Shown: positions 1 through 3,266 of the stretch, in pieces | How the letters are laid out: each line of letters begins with the position of its first letter | How positions within the stretch are numbered: position 1 is the stretch's first letter | NCBI GenBank assembly: GCA_947653505.1 | Contig: CANTHI010000220.1 | Coordinates: 1-6,466 of the forward strand | Source: an uncultured Eubacterium sp. | GTDB taxonomy: Bacteria; Bacillota_A; Clostridia; Lachnospirales; Lachnospiraceae | DNA: 6,466 nucleotides | Direction: 5' to 3' | Notes under the pieces: generated by a model | Databases searched by the model: none | Told to the model about the DNA's origin: nothing | The model's input: only the letters and a program-made list of their open reading frames with translations | Program-made: the position numbers and the translations under genes

Positions 1-27
1 TTTGTATTTTTCCTTATTCGTCTTCAT
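1..27 (-). CDS. N-terminal start of an unidentified leftward gene (partial)
   Basis: Read on the minus strand, an ATG at position 27 opens a frame that stays open to the window edge and gives MKTNKEKYK. A strong ribosome site (AAAGGAGGA, plus-strand 37-45) lies ten bases ahead, and a good promoter sits further upstream at 65-93. The other ATG, at 32, stops after two codons, so 27 is the only sensible start. Nine charged residues are too few to name a family. The gene runs divergently from the two-component operon. Confidence 0.6.
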
Positions 28-64
28 TCCATAGGGTCCTCCTTTGCGTATTGTGATGATTTTT

Positions 65-93
65 ATTATAAAACAGGCAGGAGCATACTGCAA
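65..93 (-). promoter_or_regulatory. Promoter of the leftward partial gene
   Basis: On the minus strand the sequence reads TTGCAG (93-88), a 17-base spacer, then a perfect TATAAT (70-65). This is close to the vegetative sigma-A consensus in both boxes and spacing. Transcription would start near position 58, leaving a leader of about 30 bases that contains the AGGAGG ribosome site. Confidence 0.65.
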
Positions 94-105
94 GCTCTGT
101 TATTT

Positions 106-118
106 TTTGCGAAGCAAA
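106..118. repeat. Small hairpin with GCGAAGC core
   Basis: TTTGC (106-110), GAA, GCAAA (114-118) forms a five-base-pair stem with a GAA loop. It is the first of three GCGAAGC cores in this gap (the others are at 217-223 and 259-265) and lies just upstream of the -35 box of the leftward promoter. There is a T-run on its left and AATTTT on its right, but no gene ends here that would need a terminator. Confidence 0.5.
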
Positions 119-139
119 TTTTCCATATCGCCCCGAATC

Positions 140-175
140 GTTACTATGAGCGGCCCCTGGGCCGTGAATAGTAAC
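140..175. repeat. Perfect-armed palindrome (REP-like)
   Basis: The outer arms GTTACTAT (140-147) and ATAGTAAC (168-175) are exact complements. Inside them, after a three-base internal bulge on each side (GAG and TGA), CGGCCC (151-156) and GGGCCG (159-164) form a GC-rich inner stem. There is no T-tract after it, so it is not a normal intrinsic terminator, and it lies between divergent genes. It looks like a repetitive extragenic palindrome or part of a small non-autonomous element. Confidence 0.7.
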
Positions 176-183
176 CAGGCTCT

Positions 184-315
184 GTAACAGTTCAGACAGC
201 CTTGCACATTTACTGTGCGAAGCGTAAGAAAGTGATTCAGGAGTGCAAAAATCCTATCGCGAAGCGATTTTAAATGGATTTTTGCATGTAACAGGTCAGC
301 TGTCTGAACTGTTAC
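184..315. repeat. 132-base element bounded by 17-bp perfect inverted repeats (MITE-like)
   Basis: GTAACAGTTCAGACAGC (184-200) and its exact reverse complement (299-315) bound a 132-base segment with no usable reading frame. CAGG (176-179) and CCTG (316-319) extend the match outside, with four extra bases on the left. Nested inside are GCACA/TGTGC (204-208/214-218), an 11-bp perfect pair TGCAAAAATCC/GGATTTTTGCA (244-254/276-286) and ATCGC-GAA-GCGAT (256-268). The right end also folds alone: 288-299 pairs with 304-315 with one mismatch around a CTGT loop. Size and nested symmetry fit a MITE or REP-type element. I see no target-site duplication and no transposase. Confidence 0.7.
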
Positions 316-376
316 CCTGTTTTTGCATACGGAAATAAAAATCAGAAAAAGAACAGTACCCGTATCCTGAAAAATA

Positions 377-385
377 TGCTAGAAT
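377..385 (+). promoter_or_regulatory. Extended -10 promoter of the two-component operon
   Basis: TG (377-378), one base, then TAGAAT (380-385) makes an extended -10 element. The -35 position (357-362, TACCCG) is poor, as is tolerated with an extended -10 and as expected for a promoter needing an activator. The predicted start is near 392, giving a leader of about 54 bases. Confidence 0.5.
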
Positions 386-392
386 AGTATTG

Positions 393-413
393 TTTGTGAC
401 TTCAAAGCACAAA
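393..413. promoter_or_regulatory. Inverted repeat at the predicted transcript start
   Basis: TTTGTG (393-398) and CACAAA (408-413) are exact complements nine bases apart, placed right at the predicted +1 of the regulator operon. It could be a repressor or activator operator or a 5' leader hairpin; the sequence does not decide. The arms are short and AT-rich, so chance is possible. Confidence 0.3.
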
Positions 414-430
414 AATTCACGATATTACAA

Positions 431-436
431 AAGGAG
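431..436 (+). promoter_or_regulatory. Ribosome site that sets the TTG start at 446
   Basis: AAGGAG ends nine bases before the TTG at 446. There is no ATG or GTG in a suitable place, and the next residues (RIAIAED) are the canonical first strand and acidic pair of a receiver domain, so the TTG start is well supported. Confidence 0.8.
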
Positions 437-445
437 CTGATTTTT

Positions 446-1207
446 TTGCGTATTGCAATCGCTGAAGATAAAAAAGAGGACGCTGACCATCTGACTGATG
501 GCATCTCCCGCTGGGCTTTGGATCATCAGATTCCGCTCATCCCGCATCCGGTCCTGTTTGCAGATGGAGAATCCCTGTTAGACCAGTTTCAGGCTGGCAG
601 TTATGATATTATTTTTCTGGATATTTTTATGAATGGCATAAATGGCATGGAAACTGCCCAGGCGATCCGTAAAACAGATCCGTACTGCCGTCTGATTTTT
701 ACAACGATTTCTGACGGGTACGCCGTAGACAGCTATGATGTAGAATCCTCCGGCTATCTGCTCAAGCCCTACAGTTATGAAAAACTGTCACAGGCGCTTA
801 TCCGCTGCAATGCGGATCTGATCGAACAGAGCCAGTACGTGACCGTCCCTGACAAAAATGGCATCCACAAGCTTTTTCTGCATCAGATTACATGGACTGA
901 ATATGCAGACAGGCAGATCTGTGTTCATGTTGCAAACGGAGAAGCGCAGTATATCCGTATGCGTCAGCGTGAATTTGCTTCTCTTCTGCTGCAGTACCCT
1001 TATTTTTGCGACTGTATGAAAGGGATTCTCGTCAATCTGGAATCGGTAGAAAATCTGACAGAGAATTGTCTGCGGCTGCAGGATGGAACGGTACTGCCGG
1101 TCAGCCGCCTGAAATATCCTGCTGTACGTCAGAAATATCTTGATTTTGCCTATTCCAGTGTGCGCAGCCGTATCCGTACTTACAGCCCGGAGCCAGGACA
1201 GCCATGA
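446..1207 (+). CDS. LytTR-family response regulator (AgrA-like)
   Basis: Cytoplasmic two-component response regulator of 253 residues, normal length for REC-LytTR proteins. The receiver domain (about 1-120) has the acidic pair E7-D8, the likely phosphate acceptor D59 in IIFLDIF, T87 at the end of strand four and K107 in YLLKP. The LytTR DNA-binding domain (about 130-235) shows the family pattern: basic RMRQREF (171-177), MKGILVNLESVENL (191-204) and LPVSRLKYPAVRQKYL (217-232). A short Arg/Ser/Pro tail follows. Proteins of this class, such as AgrA, VirR and LytR, bind pairs of roughly nine-base direct repeats next to promoters. It starts with TTG, and its stop overlaps the kinase start by four bases (ATGA), so the pair is translationally coupled. 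The target genes are not evident; the exported protein gene downstream is a candidate only by position. Confidence 0.93.
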   Translation: MRIAIAEDKKEDADHLTDGISRWALDHQIPLIPHPVLFADGESLLDQFQAGSYDIIFLDIFMNGINGMETAQAIRKTDPYCRLIFTTISDGYAVDSYDVESSGYLLKPYSYEKLSQALIRCNADLIEQSQYVTVPDKNGIHKLFLHQITWTEYADRQICVHVANGEAQYIRMRQREFASLLLQYPYFCDCMKGILVNLESVENLTENCLRLQDGTVLPVSRLKYPAVRQKYLDFAYSSVRSRIRTYSPEPGQP

Positions 1208-2544
1208 ACGGCGGACAAAATATTGCCAGTCTGACCTGTTTTATGATGGCCGGTACCCTGCCCTTTCACCTGTTTGCCTATGTGCCATTCTGGAACAGCC
1301 TGCGGCTGCCCAAAAAAACGACATTCTGGCTTTTAATTGCCACGCAGGCTCTGTTTATGGGAATATTTTTTACTTTATACCAGGCTGGCCTGTCTCTGGA
1401 GCTGGCACAGCTTCCGGCTATACCGTTATATGGCGGACTGTTTTTTTACTTTGTGAAAATGGATGCTGGCAAAGTAGCGTTTCTGTACATATTTACAGCC
1501 GATTACCTGATGCTGGTCAAAGGGACAGCCGCTTTTCTTGGACGCAGTATCTTTCACTTTCCGGCCGTCAGCTGGCAGTCCGGTGCTGTGATCCTGCTCA
1601 TTTTTTTCGTCACAATGCCTTTTATGCTGCGCTATATCAGGCAGACAGCCCGCATCATTTTTCTGATTGAAGCGCCGGGTATCTGGAAAACAGTCTGGAT
1701 GGTACCGTTATTCACCAGTATCATTGTCCTCCTGTATACCTATCCGGCAGAGACCGGATCGCTGCTTACCCTTGCCACACGTACCCTTCTGATGATCTGC
1801 ATGTTTCTCATTTACCGCAATCTCGTACGTTCCATCCAGCTATTACAGCAGCAGACAATCGCAGAAGAACGCAGCCGCAGCATGAACGAGCTGATTAAAA
1901 TCCAGACCAGCCAGTATGCCCTCGTCCAGTCCCGGCTGGAAGAGACCAGACACGCACGCCATGACCTGCGCCATCACTGGCAGGCTCTGCAGGGCTATAT
2001 TAATTGCGGAGATCTGAACGCACTGTCCGCTTATGTAAAAAAATATGGAGAAAGCCTCCCTCAGGAAGCTCTTCCTGTTTACTGCGGCAATGCCGCTATA
2101 AATGCCATCTTGTGTTTTTATGCAAAAAAAGCGTCGCAATATGCGATTGATCTGGCAATATCCTTTGCGATCCGCCAGAAAACGGTTATACCGGAACCGG
2201 AATTTTGCGTGATTCTTGGAAATCTTTTGGAAAATGCGCTGGATGCATGTACCACCTGTGGCAAAACCCGTTTTATAAAGATCCGGGCAAAGCAGATGAG
2301 CGAAAGTACCCTTGTCCTGACCGTAGATAATACCGGACCAAAACCCGAAAAGCAGGGCGATGCCTTTTACTCCAGCAAACGGCCTGGATTCGGGCTTGGT
2401 ACAGAATCGGTACGCATTATTGTGCAACGATATCATGGGGATGTGCGTTATGAATGGAAGGAAGGGGTGTTTTATGCTTCGGTGATGCTGACCGCAGACT
2501 TCCCATCCGGCACAGAGGATCATACTTCTTCGCAGCAAATTTAA
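1204..2544 (+). CDS. Membrane sensor histidine kinase, GHKL/HPK10 (AgrC-like)
   Basis: Partner kinase of the LytTR regulator, 446 residues. The N-terminal half is hydrophobic, with about six or seven membrane helices (roughly 11-29, 41-60, 66-85, 91-112, 127-143, 164-180, 185-205), as in AgrC-type peptide sensors. A helical linker (206-250) leads to the H-box RHARHDLRHHWQ, where H253 is the likely phosphorylated histidine. The ATPase domain has the N-box LGNLLENALDAC (338-349; N340, N344), the D-box VDNTG (374-378) and the G-box GFGLGTESV (395-403). All catalytic motifs look intact. The ATG overlaps the stop of the regulator. Known AgrC proteins sense a cyclic peptide made by AgrD and AgrB; neither gene is in the window, so the ligand is unknown. 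There is no terminator after it, so some read-through into the BlaI-type gene is likely. Confidence 0.93.
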   Translation: MNGGQNIASLTCFMMAGTLPFHLFAYVPFWNSLRLPKKTTFWLLIATQALFMGIFFTLYQAGLSLELAQLPAIPLYGGLFFYFVKMDAGKVAFLYIFTADYLMLVKGTAAFLGRSIFHFPAVSWQSGAVILLIFFVTMPFMLRYIRQTARIIFLIEAPGIWKTVWMVPLFTSIIVLLYTYPAETGSLLTLATRTLLMICMFLIYRNLVRSIQLLQQQTIAEERSRSMNELIKIQTSQYALVQSRLEETRHARHDLRHHWQALQGYINCGDLNALSAYVKKYGESLPQEALPVYCGNAAINAILCFYAKKASQYAIDLAISFAIRQKTVIPEPEFCVILGNLLENALDACTTCGKTRFIKIRAKQMSESTLVLTVDNTGPKPEKQGDAFYSSKRPGFGLGTESVRIIVQRYHGDVRYEWKEGVFYASVMLTADFPSGTEDHTSSQQI

Positions 2545-2546
2545 AG

Positions 2547-2575
2547 TTGACAGGATGATTTACTTATGGTAAACT
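2547..2575 (+). promoter_or_regulatory. Promoter of the BlaI-type repressor gene
   Basis: A perfect TTGACA (2547-2552), a 17-base spacer and TAAACT (2570-2575), with TG at 2567-2568 making an extended -10. It begins three bases after the kinase stop codon. The predicted transcript start is near 2582, between the two palindromes described as the operator. Confidence 0.7.
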
Positions 2576-2601
2576 TATCATATGGTTTACTACAAGTAAA
2601 C
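2559..2601. promoter_or_regulatory. Likely autoregulatory operator: four GTAAAC half-sites
   Basis: Two palindromes sit over and just after the -10 box. The first is TTTAC-TTATG-GTAAA (2559-2573); the second is GTTTACT-ACA-AGTAAAC (2585-2601), with perfect seven-base arms. The half-site GTAAAC therefore appears four times in alternating orientation, with palindrome centres 27 bases apart. BlaI/MecI-family dimers bind such dyads in their own promoters, although the classic BlaI/CopY core is TACAnnTGTA and this motif differs. That the repressor encoded just downstream binds here is an inference from position and symmetry. Confidence 0.6.
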
Positions 2602-2644
2602 TAGCGTGAGAAGTAACGGTATCAGAATAAAGACCATTTAAAAA

Positions 2645-2653
2645 GAGGGGGGG
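2645..2653 (+). promoter_or_regulatory. Unusual ribosome site made of a G7 tract
   Basis: GAGGGGGGG ends five bases before the ATG at 2659. The usual GGAGG is replaced by seven consecutive G (2647-2653), which can still pair with the CCUCC of 16S rRNA in several registers. Slippage in the tract would change the spacing to the start codon. Confidence 0.6.
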
Positions 2654-2658
2654 AAACT

Positions 2659-3048
2659 ATGGCAGAATATAAATTAGGAGAGCTTGAGATGCGGTTTGCG
2701 GATATCATCTGGAACCATGAACCGCTTCCATCGGGAGAACTGGTAAAACTGTGTGCACAGGAATTAGACTGGAAGAAATCCACGACGTACACAATTTTAC
2801 GCAGAGTTTGCGAGCGGGGATTATTTCAAAATCAGGCAGGCATGGTAACTTCGCTTGTATCGAAAGAAGAATTTCTTACGATGCAGAGTGAAAAATTTGT
2901 AGAGGATACTTTTGCAGGTTCCCTGCCCAAATTCTTAGCAGCGTTCACCAGACGTAAAAAGCTGTCTGAAAAGGAGATTGTGCAGCTACAGAAAATTATT
3001 GCAGAGCACCAGGGAAACTCCTGCACCTCCCTGACCCGTGAAAAGTAA
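2659..3048 (+). CDS. BlaI/MecI/CopY-family transcriptional repressor
   Basis: Small cytoplasmic winged-helix repressor of 129 residues, the normal size for the penicillinase-repressor family. Residues 1-70 form the winged helix: YKLGELEMRFADIIW (4-18), then the recognition-helix block KKSTTYTILRRVCERG (39-54) and the wing GMVTSLVS (61-68). Residues 73-115 give the dimerisation part, including FAGSLPKFLAAFTRR (85-99) and LSEKEIVQLQKII (102-114). Family members repress a beta-lactam, cell-wall or copper response and usually sit beside a BlaR1-type membrane metalloprotease that cleaves them. No such gene follows here, so the inducer or release mechanism is unknown. Its own promoter carries two palindromes that are likely its operator. 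It lies between a two-component operon and a large exported protein gene, but I find no GTAAAC dyad at the promoter of the latter. Confidence 0.92.
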   Translation: MAEYKLGELEMRFADIIWNHEPLPSGELVKLCAQELDWKKSTTYTILRRVCERGLFQNQAGMVTSLVSKEEFLTMQSEKFVEDTFAGSLPKFLAAFTRRKKLSEKEIVQLQKIIAEHQGNSCTSLTREK

Positions 3049-3088
3049 CCATTTAACACAAGATGTTCCATACCAGCATAACATGTCA

Positions 3089-3117
3089 TTGCGCCTGCAT
3101 CTGTCCGGCTATATAAT
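3089..3117 (+). promoter_or_regulatory. Promoter of the large exported protein gene
   Basis: TTGCGC (3089-3094), a 17-base spacer and a perfect TATAAT (3112-3117). The predicted start is around 3123-3125, which leaves an untranslated leader of roughly 140 bases. No intrinsic terminator separates it from the BlaI-type gene, so the exported protein could also be made from read-through. Confidence 0.6.
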
Positions 3118-3120
3118 AAA

Positions 3121-3260
3121 AAGGGGATAACAGGTTTTCCTGATTTAGCAGCCCTGTTTCAGAAAATGGTTCACACAAATATCATTCAGTCTGAAAAGAC
3201 GCTTACCAGTATCAGTAACCCCTCCCCCTCAAAAAAGAAATAAAGAAATGAAATGGAGGA
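3121..3260 (+). promoter_or_regulatory. Long 5' leader with competing pairings around the ribosome site
   Basis: The leader has a pyrimidine run CCCCTCCCCCTC (3219-3230). Its CCTCC (3221-3225) is an exact complement of the GGAGG ribosome site (3255-3259). AGGGG near the 5' end (3122-3126) can instead pair with CCCCT (3219-3223), and the two pairings exclude each other. CAGG (3131-3134) can pair with CCTG at 3139-3142 or, as AACAGG/CCTGTT, with 3153-3158. No known riboswitch class is recognised. The helices are short, so regulation is an inference. Confidence 0.3.
3255..3260 (+). promoter_or_regulatory. Ribosome site that sets the TTG start at 3267
   Basis: GGAGGA ends six bases before TTG at 3267. 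An ATG at 3253 overlaps this site and opens another frame, but that frame is a shadow of the long one. The TTG frame begins with a basic stretch and a hydrophobic segment, as an export signal should. Confidence 0.75.
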
Positions 3261-3266
3261 ATTGCA

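Noticed and set aside
140..175. Palindrome as an intrinsic terminator
   Set aside because: No T-tract follows on either strand and the flanking genes are divergent, so no transcript is expected to end here.
184..315. Repeated GTAACAG units as a CRISPR array
   Set aside because: There are only three copies, in mixed orientation and with unequal spacing, and no leader or cas gene.
316..445. Possible AgrD-like signal peptide gene upstream of the regulator
   Set aside because: The plus strand gives only a three-codon frame (ATG CTA GAA TAG), and a minus-strand frame of ten codons lacks a ribosome site.
1140..1670. 176-residue plus-strand frame overlapping regulator end and kinase start
   Set aside because: A shadow of the kinase gene in another frame; the kinase frame has clear membrane helices and all GHKL motifs, and this one has no ribosome site.
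1843..2538. 231-residue minus-strand frame opposite the kinase
   Set aside because: It mirrors the conserved ATPase motifs on the other strand and has no promoter or ribosome site of its own.
3063..3116. 17-residue Cys-rich frame MFHTSITCHCACICPAI, with four Cys in CHCACIC
   Set aside because: It has no ribosome site ahead of the ATG and its end overlaps the -35 and -10 boxes of the exported protein promoter. Probably chance, though conservation in relatives would reopen it.
3048..3120. BlaI-type operator at the exported protein promoter
   Set aside because: No GTAAAC or TACAnnTGTA dyad is present; only a weak ATGTT/AACAT pair (3063-3067/3080-3084), which is too short to support a site.
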